A stretch of 27,939 nucleotides of DNA from Polychytrium aggregatum (Eukaryota; Chytridiomycota; Chytridiomycetes; Polychytriales). Location of the stretch: NCBI RefSeq assembly GCF_025602895.1, contig NW_026516512.1, forward strand, positions 1 through 27,939. The letters are read 5' to 3'. Positions 13,207-24,106 of this stretch are shown piece by piece. Every line of letters starts with the position of its first letter. Position 1 is the stretch's first letter. The translations under genes and the position numbers were made by a program. The notes under the pieces are model-generated. The model was not told where the DNA came from. It searched no databases and worked only from the letters and a program-made list of their open reading frames with translations.

Positions 13207-14540
13207 TCAAGAGCAATTCGAAAGAGCTCGGCGATTATCGCTGGGTTGATTTCTGCTCTTGCGAGCGTGACTGCGGCCACGACGATCTTTGTCTCGGCCG
13301 GATGAGCCGGGTCTGCAAAGATGGCTCTGAAGGCAGCCGTGAGAACGGATGCTCTGGCCTCGTCACCGAGCGACGCCTCCATCGGAACCATGAACGAGAG
13401 ACACTCGCCACTTCCTCGGGTGCGCTCGGCAACTTTCGTTTCCTTCCTGATTCGGTCATCGAGAAAATCGAGCTCGCTGCGACGGTCCAAAATGCCGATA
13501 GTGGGTCTTGGGACAGCGGCATCGGTGCGTGGCTGGGAGGACATGCGAATGTGCTGGGTTGAGGAGCACCGAGGAATAGAGGTGCCGTTGTTGTTGCTGC
13601 TGTCGTTGATGCTCGAGTTGTGTTGGAACACCGAATCACCAAGGGAGGCGATGGGACGTGCAGGCTCTTGGTCTCCATCTTGAGGAGGATATTGCTCGCT
13701 CAACTGGCGGATGATGGCGAGGATCTCGGGAAACTTGGGTCTCTGGCCGGGCTCCTGGTGCCAGCAGCGTTCGATCAGGGCCCAGATGTCGTCGGGGATG
13801 CCTTCCACCGGCTTGGGTCGGTTTCCTTTGACGACTTGGGCCTCGATGATCCTTTCCCTCATTGGCTGGCCATCGACAGTGACCCATACCGGTCGGCAAT
13901 TGTTCATCACCTCATAACCGATGATGCTAAACGCATAGACATCCGTGGATTTTGAAGATCCGGCGGGTTGCTCATCGTCCAGCATCTCGGGTGCCATATA
14001 GCTGAGTGTGCCGCCGACTGGCTGGCTGCGACGAGTGCGGTTCATCGTGGCCGAGTTGTGCTTGGTTCTGGACATGCCAAAGTCGGCCACAACTGCATTG
14101 AAGGCACTATCGAGCAGCACATTGAGAGACTTGAGATCGCCATGGACAATGTTGTTGGCATGCAGATATGCCATGCCAGAGGCGACTCGGTACAGGAGCC
14201 GGATCTTCTCGGCGATGGAGCGTGGAGCTGGGGCGGTTGAGAAGTGGCTGTGGAGGGTGCCGTTGGGCACGAACGGCGAGACCATGAAAGGCTTGACTGC
14301 AGTGTCGCAAGCACCAAGGAGTTGGAGAATGTGTGGGTGACTGAGTCCGTGCCAGATGTCAATCTCACGGTTGAACTCGACAAGCTCGTTCGGGTTGTTG
14401 TTGCGATAGAGCTGCTTGACGGCGACAGTTGCGCCATAATATGATCCCGTATAGACCTCGCCATACCCGCCGGCTGCAAGTGGACCAGCGGACCAGTTGG
14501 TGATAGCATCCTCGGGAATGTACCACGGTTTCGCAGCCAT
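13095..14540 (-). CDS. TKL-like protein kinase with STAND-like extension
   Basis: 481 residues from ATG 14540, which has a strong context (ACC-ATG-G). The kinase domain covers about 15-280: Gly-rich loop GGYGEV (24-29), Lys42 in VAVKQL, a candidate helix-C Glu59, catalytic HGDLKSLN (133-140, HGD in place of HRD), DFG at 153-155 and APE at 183-185. All catalytic residues are present, so an active Ser/Thr kinase is likely. A low-complexity Ser/Asn linker follows, then a helical stretch (VLTAAFRAIFA, LLVPVLAPIDGG) like the region after the NACHT domain in STAND proteins. The frame then stops at a TGA (13095-13097), just after a C6 run, while the matching continuation is open in another frame. 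I infer a single kinase-STAND-WD40 protein of about 920 residues, broken here by a real mutation or an assembly error. Confidence 0.85.
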   Translation of the reverse strand: MAAKPWYIPEDAITNWSAGPLAAGGYGEVYTGSYYGATVAVKQLYRNNNPNELVEFNREIDIWHGLSHPHILQLLGACDTAVKPFMVSPFVPNGTLHSHFSTAPAPRSIAEKIRLLYRVASGMAYLHANNIVHGDLKSLNVLLDSAFNAVVADFGMSRTKHNSATMNRTRRSQPVGGTLSYMAPEMLDDEQPAGSSKSTDVYAFSIIGYEVMNNCRPVWVTVDGQPMRERIIEAQVVKGNRPKPVEGIPDDIWALIERCWHQEPGQRPKFPEILAIIRQLSEQYPPQDGDQEPARPIASLGDSVFQHNSSINDSSNNNGTSIPRCSSTQHIRMSSQPRTDAAVPRPTIGILDRRSELDFLDDRIRKETKVAERTRGSGECLSFMVPMEASLGDEARASVLTAAFRAIFADPAHPAETKIVVAAVTLARAEINPAIIAELFRIALDTIMDVVELLVPVLAPIDGGEKQRPPTPVTKRSSHSS

Positions 14541-15403
14541 GGTCCAAACGAGTGCAGAGGCAAGTGGTCAGTGACAAGCAAGGGCGACGCCGATGGAGGA
14601 ATCAAGGCCGATGGAGGAATCGAGACGAGTGATGGCGAGCATCCCATTGCATATATACTCCTGGAATGGACCACAGAATCGTCATTGTCGCTCGCTCCCC
14701 ATCACAACAGAGAATGCAATCGCGATTCGGGGGCCCTGGTTGATGGAAAGCGAGACGACGACACAATGACAGCAACTCAAATCCTGCTGGCAGTGCGATT
14801 GGCTGGTGATCGAGGCTGATCAGTCGTGTGGCACATCGGTCGACCAGGGGCAGCAGAGAGATGCACTGGACGGCACGGGCAGATGGACTGGGGTGATGTG
14901 AGTGGAGGTGTGAGTGTCAAATGAAGCAGGTTGTGTGGTCGACTCACTGGGATGTTCATGGACGCGCTGCCATGTTTCATTCCTGGATTTCATATATCCC
15001 CATTTGGGTCGTCTGTCCGGCTCGCTCAAAAAAAGTTCAGGGGAAATAGCTGGTGCACAGACACGGGCGAGAGCGAGATGCCGGCGAGATGCCGGCGAGA
15101 GATCGAGGAGAGAATCCCAGCGAATCGCATCTGCCCTCGCGCGTCTCTCGCTGCTCTCGGCCTGCTCTCGGCTCTCGTCCCGGCTCTCGGTGTCCCAGCA
15201 CGAAATCGGCTGCGTCGACTTCGTGCTGTATCAAACACCACCGGTAATATCCATCCTCCTCCAACATCTGCCGATAGTCGTCGCTGCGAGTCTGAGCTGC
15301 TGCTCCTTCGCATCGAGCCAATCGCACCAACAAGCCCTGCGCCGACTGTGGACTTGTACGATAACCTCCGTGTCCAAATCTGCCTGCCTGCCATCTGCCC
15401 GCC
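14541..15403. promoter_or_regulatory. Divergent upstream region between the kinase gene and ZC3H15
   Basis: No coding sequence recognised. A TATATA element at 14650-14657 lies about 110 bases upstream of the kinase start and may serve it. On the ZC3H15 side there is a repeated GAGATGCCGGC unit near 15068-15100 and several CTCTCGG copies at about 15140-15192. No TATA box was seen for ZC3H15. Confidence 0.5.
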
Positions 15404-17432
15404 ATGCCCCCAAAGAACGCCGCCAAGAAGGTCGTTGATGACAAGACCTTTGGCATGAAAAACAAGAACAAGTCGGCCAAGGCACAAAAGTTTATCCAGC
15501 AGCTGCATCAGCAGGCATCTCAGGCTGGAAACAAGAAGGAAAAGGTGCGGTCTCTTACAGCCGAGGTCCTCGGCATGGCTAGACAGGTGTCTCTGGATTC
15601 TCATCGCCCATCGAATCCGAGTCTCCAGCTGGGTTCCTCAGCTCGCCAACTCGATTTTTGACCCATTCTCTCGATCCTGATTGTATTCATAATCCGACAA
15701 ATCTTGATCTTCCCATGTGATGACGCACTGGGTCACCGTGGAACGACTACCCTTCATCTCAATCTGGTGCTCGCCTATTCCCGGTTGGGTCTGCTGCGTG
15801 GATGTGAACGTTTGTTATGGATGATCGCAGACCCTTGCTGACCAGCGGAAGGCCGAGCAGGATGCCCGGAAGAAGGCCGAGGCAGACCGAAAGAACGAGC
15901 TCTCCGAGCTGTTCAAGCCCGTTGCCCAGCAACAGAAAGTGCCTTTCGGTAACGATCATTCTTCCAAAGCCGCCCAACACCAACACCATGCCATGATGCA
16001 CAGCTCGTCGCCAGCACCAACGACACTTCATTCGCGATCGAACCAAATCTTTGCATCCCCTCCGCCATGCTGCCCGCTGCACTGTCACGAAATCCGCTTG
16101 TTTCAATGCTGACACTTGTTCCCGCACTTGCTGCGATCAGGCGTCGATCCCAAAACAGTCATCTGTGCCTTTTTCAAGCAGGGAACCTGCCAGAAGGGTG
16201 CCAAATGCAAATTCTCCCACGATCTCACCAAGGAGCGCAAAGATGCCAAGATCGATATCTACACCGATAACCGCAACGAGAAAGACGATAAAGAGAGTAT
16301 GTTCTCGGATAGTGCGGCAGTATCATTCGGGCTGATGGCGATCATGCCTTTGGGAAGCATCGCTTGGGGCATTGTTGCTGCGACTTGGATGATCCTTCCG
16401 CTCGAGACCCTGACCGAGACGCCTATGTTACCACCCACAATCACAATCGTTCATGCGCGCACGCACTCATCGATCTGCACACCAATCGGTCTGTAGATGA
16501 CAGCATGGACACATGGGATCAGAGCAAGCTGGAGGACGTGGTCAACAAGAAGCACTCCCTGAGCGATAACCAAAACAAGCCCACCGACATTGTCTGCAAG
16601 CATTTCATCGAGGCGATCGAATCCCAAAAGTACGGCTGGTTCTGGGAGTGTCCGGCGGGCGGCGACAAGTGCAAATACCGCCACGCCCTGCCCCCCGGCT
16701 TTGTCCTCAAGAAGAAGGAGACCGACGAGGAGCGACGTGCCCGAGAAGAGCGGGAAAAGGCCAACGAGCTCACCATCGAGGAGTTCTTGGAAACGGAGGT
16801 TCGTGCACGGCACACGCTCGAGCGCCTCGCTCTGACCGCCGAAGAGACCTTTGCACAGCGATTCTGTCTCAGTACTTGCTTGACACCTTGTCGCGGTGGA
16901 AGCCGTGCCAAGCTTGCAACCCACTGACCGATATCCATTGCCACGCCTCTTGCCCCCGGGGCAATCGTTACAACCACAGCGCCACAAACTTGGCCCCAAC
17001 CTGACACCTGTGACCTACGAGTCCTTCCAGAAGTGGAAGGAGGAGCGAAAGGCCCGCCTCAAGGCCGAGGAAGACGATGCTCTGCGGAAGCGTATGGATG
17101 CCTTCAAGCAGCTCAAGTCTGGCGGCAAGCCCTCCATGCAGTTCTCCGGAAGAGAGCTGTTCGAGTTCAACCCCGAGATGGCCAACACTGGCGATGACGA
17201 GGACGCCATGGACGAATATGTGCGCGACGAGAGCGACCACGAGAACGACGAAGACTACCAAGCCGGCCCTAGCGGCGTCCTGGATGATGACGAGCTGAGC
17301 GGAGTTAACAGGAAGGGAAAGGGTCGGGCTGACGTGGACGACTTGCGAGTGCAGGACATTCAGATTGAGGAGGAGCTGTTTGACGATGAGGAGCTGGCAG
17401 GGCTAGATGACGACGACGAGGACGATGAATAA
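15404..17432 (+). CDS. ZC3H15: CCCH zinc-finger protein ZC3H15 / Tma46 (DRG1 partner, DFRP1)
   Basis: Binds and stabilises the translational GTPase DRG1 (yeast Rbg1) and associates with ribosomes in the cytoplasm. Exons 15404-15544, 15831-15948, 16141-16296, 16497-16798 and 16980-17432 join in phase and give 389 residues (human 426, yeast Tma46 345). The start MPPKN and the block DDKTFGMKNKNK match the family N terminus. First CCCH finger: Cys95, Cys103, Cys109, His113 (x7, x5, x3 spacing). Second: Cys172, Cys190, Cys197, His201, in YGWFWECPAGGDKCKYRH, followed by ALPPGFVLKK. The DFRP region (SFQKWKEERKARLK, SGRELFEFNPEM) and an acidic C-terminal tail complete the protein. The exon 4 donor is GTTCGT, slightly off consensus. 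The gene converges on PANK4 with 179 bases between stop codons. Confidence 0.95.
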
Positions 17433-17611
17433 AGCGGCTCCTACTCAAAAGCAAGGCCCGGTCGTGGACGTGCGAGATTGTGTGCTGTGGATTGTTTGTA
17501 TTGAACGGAGAGATTTGGGCCAGCGCCCGAGTGCTTTGGGCTCTCAAATCATCGCTGCAAGCATCAATGTTGGTCGGTCCTTTGGATTGCTGCGTCATGC
17601 TGTGCGGTACT

Positions 17612-20600
17612 TCAGGCAGCGGGAGTGAACACGCACAGGGCATCGTACATCGAGGCACCGAGATGCTCGGCGATGAAAGGGTTCTTGAACACTGCAGACC
17701 AACGACGAGGCAACCACGGCACCAGGACGACCTCAGTCAGCGCCGCGGCTTTGTCACAATGTACGATCGATCGCCCCGGTACACCCCGCGACTTGCGACC
17801 CAAGCAGCTCTCACCTCCAATCTTCAAGCTGTCGACCTTGAACTTTGCGTGGTAGTTGGTGTGGATTGCCCTGCATCGAGGATGGTGTGAGTGCGCATCC
17901 ACTGAGTCCTCGTCAGATCACTCATGCTCGGTCCACGCCGCCAGCACGAAGCGAAGCCCCAGTCAAGTGCCGCTGAGACATCCTTACCTTCCCATTCCCT
18001 GGACATTTCGAACGAGCACACAGTGATCATCAGTCGCACCAGAATCAGTCGCAGTCAGAATTAGTCGCAGCCAGAATCAGTCACTCCTATCTCTCCCCAC
18101 CATTCCTGCGGCATAGCAATTGTCTCCACAAAGGGATCAAGGCACTTTACCTCGAGCACAACCAGGTCGCAACCAGCAGCTTCAACCGCGAGCTTTTCGT
18201 TGATATGGCCCAGATCTGTGGCAAGATTGGCTCGATCTTCAGCGACGTGTCGTCCATCGTGCTCAACGAACGGTGGCATAAACACACGCGGAGAGAGACA
18301 ATCGGTTTGCAAATACATTGCTGACCACCAGCATAGCCACAGTTCAAACGACATGGCCACACCACAGAGCGACTCACGTACCAAGACAGGGCGAGCCGTT
18401 GCCGTTGCCAACGACGAGCAGAGCTTCGTTGTTCCAAGCCTCGCTGATGATGCGGTCAAAGGATGCCACAGCCTCGATGATATCGCGCAGCTCGTTGGAC
18501 TGGATTCGAGACCACCGAGTGCGTGCCATGATCCGACCGCACCCAAGCCCGTTGCGCGAAATCAGGTCAGGCGTCAGAGCAAATCTCTAGCGGTCGACAT
18601 TCCAAGACAATCGCGGGCGAGGGTGCTTTGACTGTACAGCAGCGCAAGCCGAACACGCCAAGCATGAGCTTCAATACATACGGTGATATCGTTAACCGCC
18701 GGGAGGGTGTTTGCTGCCAAAATGACAGAGGTGCCCTTCGAGAGCAGGAAGCGCGCAAACGGAATCATGCCAAGAATGATGTCGGCGCCGCTGTTGTCCA
18801 CAAATACGATGGCTTTCTTGTAAGGCTGCTGCAGGAGCTGGTCCTTGAGAGCATTGAACTGGAAGAACTTGTCGTTGTACTTGACCTTGGACTGTCGAAT
18901 GTGCGCGTGCATGAGCCCCCAAGTTCGTACCCGGACACTCACTGGGCAAGTGCACGCAAGCGGATGCGCACCCTCAACGCTTACCTTGGCGGTCTGGAAA
19001 TCAAGCTCTCCCTGTTGGTAGATCCGAGCCAAGTGAGCTGGTTTGCGCATTGTGCCAGACCACGCTTTCCAGCAGAGCCATTGCCAGTCCAATTCCATCA
19101 AAGCGACAGTGGCTCAGCGACAACGACAAGAATTCGGTCAGACTCACCCGCTTGAGCATCCCATGGACCGATTTAGCCCTGTCGATGCGCGCCAGTTCCA
19201 CGTCAGCGAGCTTTACTCCAATTCGTAATCGACGCTTGCCATCTCGGCACAGGCTCACATGCACAGATCGATGATGCTTACCCCCAGTCATACATGTTGC
19301 CTGAAAACCAGAGCAGATCCAGAGCCGTGGTGAGTGCAGGGTTTATGCACCCTCATCGTCAATCGCTGCTCGGCTCCAGATCATACATCCTTGCACAGAT
19401 ACTGCCATATCGGGGGTCCATCTCACTATTGCTCCACTGCTACGGTGTGCGCTTGCTGCTGCAACTGCTCCACTGCCACTGGTCTTGCTTTGTTCTGCTC
19501 TGCCTTGCGTATCGCACACGATCCTATGCCCGCAACAGAGCCCTTACCGGCAATAACGTTGTGCACCAGCGACAGCAACAAAGTCTCGTCTCCAAGACTG
19601 TCGAGCTCCTTCAGCAGGTCGGGCAGAGCGCGGAGCGCTGTAGCGTTTTCAACTCGCTTGACGCCGGCAAAGACGTCGTAGAAGCCCATCTCCCGGAGGC
19701 ACTGCTCACGAAGCTGCAGGAGACTGAATCATCTGTATGTCAGATCGATACGCCTGGACGTAACTGCCCGATCAGGGGCACGATCGGAGCCCTCCACTGA
19801 TCAGCAGAGCTGCATTTGCGCATACCTGCGGATCGTAAGGACGCCATACGAGTTGGGCTCTTTGGTCAGCCGCTCCAGATGCTCGCGGTACATCTTCTCG
19901 AACTTGCTGGCCCTCTCTTTGGCATCCTCCTTGCCAACATTGTCCCATTCGATGACGAGCTCAACCAAATCGGCCAGGTTGCGATCCAGGAGGGTGATCC
20001 AATACTGCTGTGACTCCAGATCGTTGAGCGTCACCGTGTCTGGCTGGTACGTGTTGATGTCCTCGAGGGCAGGAAAGGCAGTGAGCCCTGTGGGGTAGCT
20101 ATCCAGCGTTCCGACGGCGGCAAGTGCCGCTTGGGTGGGCTGCTCAACATGGCTAAAGTTCTCGGTGAAGGATCCCAGGCGAGCCTGGCGTCCGGGCATG
20201 TGGCGCAAGAACGCACCCACTGCCCCGAGGTAGCCCTCGTGGCGCAAAAAGAGGGCCTTGATCTTGCCCTTGGACCAGAAGTTGATGGCATAGCTATTGG
20301 CACGGTTGGGCGGCATCGTGTCAGCAAAAGAGTGGAGCCACAAGACGAGCCTCAGAATCCTACGAGAGCAGCCGGCCTCGTCATGGCAACCCAGAGTCTG
20401 TTGTAAGCCAAGGGTCGCTCTCCGAGCCAGTCTCCAATCTTACCTCAGTGTGTTCATGGTGATGGGATGTCCTGGACAACGATAGGTCCAAATTGCTGTC
20501 AGCACCAGCGAAATCGTGTCTTGAATGACATTGGTTGCCTGTCCTCCAAAGAGACTTACCGCGAATGAAGAAGCCGCTGAAGTAGATTCTGTTGGGGAAT

Positions 20601-23600
20601 ATGTGTGAGCCGTGGCGAACAGGACGAGTGCCACACCAGTTTCCGCAGTGCACCCAAGCGCAAACGGTCCACAGACTCGACAGGACTACCTCTGGATCCC
20701 ATGGGCCTGAGCGTTGAGGTATGCGATCTGGCCAATGTTGTTGCTGTGGACAGAGCCAGGAAACAGACCGTCCGTCAGTTCGTGCGGAATTAATCCAGCG
20801 ATAGAGCCATGCAAGCACGGTTGTCAAGCACGAAGACAACAAACCTGACAAGATACTGGGGAGGCATTCGGTAGCCAATGTGGACATCAAGACACGGCGT
20901 ATTTGGAAAGATTATACCGTCAGATCGTGCAGCACGATCACTCCATAACCAACCAGCGTTGGCTTTGCTATGGGACATACGGATATGCCAAGACCATCCA
21001 GTATGTATAGCACGCCCACAGAGACGAGCACTGCATACGTACCAGCAACGAACGCGAAATATCCTCGTGGCGGAACTTGGACTTTCGCTCCTCAGGGGGC
21101 GCTTTGAAGACCTTGCCAAAGGAAGATGCGATGGTAGTCGACTTGAGCCCGATGTTGTTGTAGGCACTGCAGTAAACCAGAGGGATTAGCTCACGGCACC
21201 CTCTCAGCCGCGGATTTCACCGTGTTGAGCCGGCGGCCAGTCTCCACATGTCTGCGAGGTGACGCTAACCCGCCGTAGATGTCGCCAACCTGGAGGAGAG
21301 GATCGGATAGCCATACTGTCAGATCACAACGGCGCAACAACAGAATCGACAGCACAAGCAGTTCCACGACAGGCTCAGATGAAGCATGCAGTCTAACGCA
21401 ATCCAGTGGCATGCCAGGCCCAGACAATCAGCAAAGCAAAGCAACATACTAGCATATCAACATTGCGATTGTCGCCGCTCTTGGACAGCTCTGGCGAATG
21501 GATCACAAGAAGAGAGTCAATACGGCCATTCAGGTTGCTTTGGTCCTCATGTGCTTGAATCCGCGAGAGAACTCCGGGGGACATGCGGCCACAGGCACGT
21601 ACCGAGCATTTCGTCATAGGTCTGAGCATTGGTCATGAGAGAAAGCAGACCCCATAGGGTTCCTCCGCCGATGCAAGTACCTGCAGACAGCCCAGCAGAG
21701 GTGGTGCCCACAGCCAAGCTGGGAAGTCAGCACACAAATGGCGAAGCCGACTGCCACCGCGAGATGAAACACAAATGCAGAGCCATCACTTGGTCCGGTT
21801 CCTCACCGCTGACGCGCTCAAAAGTCTCGTCGCTGGTAACCTTGATGATGCTGACTCCTGAGCCGATGTTGACAAGCTAGGACATGACCGAGTCGGTTTG
21901 CGTCTGGTCAACATATCGCTCGACAACCCCGTCGACGCCAGAATCGCAGCCCGTCGATGCACACGCATACTGCCACGACCATCGCCATCACTCAGACAAT
22001 ATACAAACCAGGTACGGAAAGAGACTGCCCATGTTCGTCTCGAAGACCATGGGCTGTGGACGGCGCTCGTCATACGTGAATACTTCGTATGGAACCTGGC
22101 GGACGAGGAAGTTCAATCCTGCAGCCAGCCGGATTGTTAAGGACTGCGCTGTTAGTTTGTCGCCGAGTTGAGAAGCCGAATCGGCAAGCTACATGGGCTT
22201 GGTACTCGGCCTCATGATGTGAATCGCTCTGGTGTTTGCTCGTTACAGTGTCCGGCATGGTCCCACCTGTGATCAAGCTATCCATCCATGACGTCCAGTA
22301 ACGATATCAGAGAAGCGAAGAGTCATATTCCAGTGAGCAGTTGTGGGACTGTGCCGTAACGGAGGCGTATCCGGCCAGTAGTATTGTGGGCCGCATCCAA
22401 ACGAGCCATGAGTAGAGCTTGCTGCCTGGCATGCAAACGCCCCTCCTCCTCCACCATCGCCGTGGTCCTCACCATTCCATCTCGTCTTCGCGCTGGATAG
22501 TAACGCCGAGTCGCTTCTGGAATAGATCTGTTGGGGCAGTGCGGTTGGACGGTCAGATTCTGGCGGAGCAGCGCCCCCATCCAGGCAGCGGTGTCGGTGT
22601 CGCAGCAGAAACATCATCGAGTCCAGGGCATTGCGGTACGAACCATAGTACTTGTGTGCACCACCGCCAGTGGCTTACGAATGGTGAAGATGTGTGGGAG
22701 GACGGAGCCCGGGGGACGGGTGGTGAGTGCAGATATCAGCATATTGCCGCGCGCAATCATATGGCGAGAAGAAGAAGAATGCCCAGCAACTGCCCAGCAA
22801 CTGCCCTCCTGGTAACGAGCTGCGATGGGATCCAGATCGCCATTGCCCATCAGCTCACGAGACGCCTGTGTCTCAGCCGCCTCTCCATTTTCCACACCTT
22901 TGATAACTCGCTGCGAGACAGGGACTTGGCCGGCGTAGGTGTTGTAGAGAACATCGTGGATAAAGTCCACACACTGGTCGATGTGCTGAGTCTCAAACTT
23001 TACAAAGTTGAGGCGGCCTCCGGGCGAGTCTGACTTTTTCGAAAACCAGACGACCTTGGCCAAGCTTCCTCCCTGGTTTTGTGGTGCGGCATCGAAGACG
23101 GAGCGGTATTGTAAGCGACAGCGATTGAGCGGCGGGGGCAGGCTTTTCGGATGCGGAATCGATTCGAGTCGTGGGATGACGATGTTGATGCAGAATCGAA
23201 GCTGTGCGGACGGGGAGGGCTGCTGCGGCCGTGCGATCCTTGGGTAAAATCACCCACTCAACCCCATGTCCCGAACTTACGATGTCGACTGCGATTTGCG
23301 AGACATCCTCGGACTGGTGGGGGAAAACAATGTCCCTGGATTGTTCGAAAGGCGAACCAGCGAGCGACCGAGACGATCAGACAGAGCTCCAGGCTTTCGA
23401 TCGTCCGTCCACCGAGCTAGCTCCTCGGCGCGACGGAACCAGGGCGGCATTCGGCATCGACGGAATTGGCCGTCGCTGCCTTTATCCGACTCGGCATGAT
23501 GCCTGCAGAAGGGCCAAAGCTCATTGCCCATCGAGGAACAGCTGTCCTCCTCACCTGGTCTCGGAGACCTCGGTCTCCTCATCGCAGATAATGACTCCCT

Positions 23601-23625
23601 GGACGTTCAGATTGTGTCCTCTCAT
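17612..23625 (-). CDS. PANK4: PANK4-type fusion: pantothenate kinase plus DUF89 phosphatase
   Basis: The N-terminal type II pantothenate kinase makes 4'-phosphopantothenate, the first step of CoA synthesis; the C-terminal DUF89 domain in PANK4 dephosphorylates 4'-phosphopantetheine and damaged forms. I reconstruct 27 exons (2244 nt, 747 residues plus stop; human 773). From 5' to 3' they start at 23625, 23335, 23072, 22673, 22527, 22277, 22118, 21876, 21680, 21490, 21289, 21166, 20855, 20743, 20588, 20471, 20293, 19723, 19300, 19178, 19011, 18891, 18499, 18236, 17998, 17870 and 17691. Kinase motifs: DIGGSLAK (41-48), Glu126, LVNIGSGVS (170-178), Arg190, IGGGTLWG. Phosphatase motifs: VDNSG with Asp593-Asn594, and NDIT with Asp629; the 36-residue spacing equals that in human PANK4. 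GMGR (700-703) lies on an 11-nt exon. The start is inferred from ATG 23625; exon 1 is the least certain. Confidence 0.92.
17988..17998 (-). other. 11-nt micro-exon 25 of PANK4 (GMGR motif)
   Basis: GGAATGGGAAG is flanked by CCAG and GTAAGG. It enters in phase 0 and leaves in phase 2, completing [15 protein letters not shown], a block conserved in PANK4 (VVIEGMGRAVHTNYH). No other acceptor in the intron keeps the motif without adding residues. Confidence 0.9.
20845..20855 (-). other. 11-nt micro-exon 13 of PANK4
   Basis: TATCTTGTCAG is flanked by CCCCAG and GTTTGT. It supplies YLVS between SRSLL and NNIGQIAYL, giving the same length as human PANK4 (KSLL-HMIS-NDIGQ) and yeast Cab1 ([17 protein letters not shown]). 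Without it the flanking exons do not join in phase. Confidence 0.88.
22267..22277 (-). other. 11-nt micro-exon 6 of PANK4
   Basis: CTTGATCACAG is flanked by GATAG and GTGGGA. Phase 2 in and phase 1 out give EMEC-LIT-GLNFL, matching the family block CLIKG.NF. Both flanking exons are otherwise out of phase with each other. Confidence 0.88.
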
Positions 23626-24106
23626 TGCGGGGCTTGTGCAGTGCCTCGTTTGTCTGAAGGAGGGGGTGGATGCAGATGCGGATGCCTGCTTGTCGTCCGG
23701 GTCTGGGCTGCGGGGCGGGAGAGAAGCGGGGACCAGGATCTGCAGGGCAAGCGAAAACGGAAGCCCATGCGCGGCCGGGACGGTGCAACACGCGCAGCGA
23801 CGGGTGATTGGGCCCTTGGCGATGGCGTGGGCCCCAGCGCAGCGACGAGCCGACATGGGTTTGAAATCATGGCATGGCGACAGATGCGTGGCCGTGGACA
23901 GCGGCGTGGCATCGGCGGGCACCCTCTGGATCGCATTCATGATGGCGAACGATGTTGTATTGTCGTCTATCGGATTTGGAGGATGGCCAGCCAGCCGATT
24001 CGGGCTGGCGGCGCATTCGGTCCAGAACTTTGCGAATGCAAATGGAAGAGGGAGATGTGCTTGTGTTGTCTGAGCATAGGCGGAACCAGCAGAGCGTCGG
24101 TCTGCA
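23626..24106. promoter_or_regulatory. Region between the malonyl-CoA decarboxylase homologue and PANK4
   Basis: This 480-base gap holds the upstream region of PANK4 and the 3' end of the tandem decarboxylase gene. Open frames pass through it on both strands but I recognise no protein. No TATA box was seen. Confidence 0.4.

Noticed and set aside
12442..13305. Plus-strand frame of 287 codons opposite the kinase-WD40 gene
   Set aside because: It is the antisense of the WD40 and STAND-like region and shows no family features.
20845..21042. A possible exon reading VLHDLT between exons 12 and 14 of PANK4
   Set aside because: The text looks plausible but lacks an AG acceptor and a fitting donor; the 11-nt exon at 20845-20855 has both and gives the family length.
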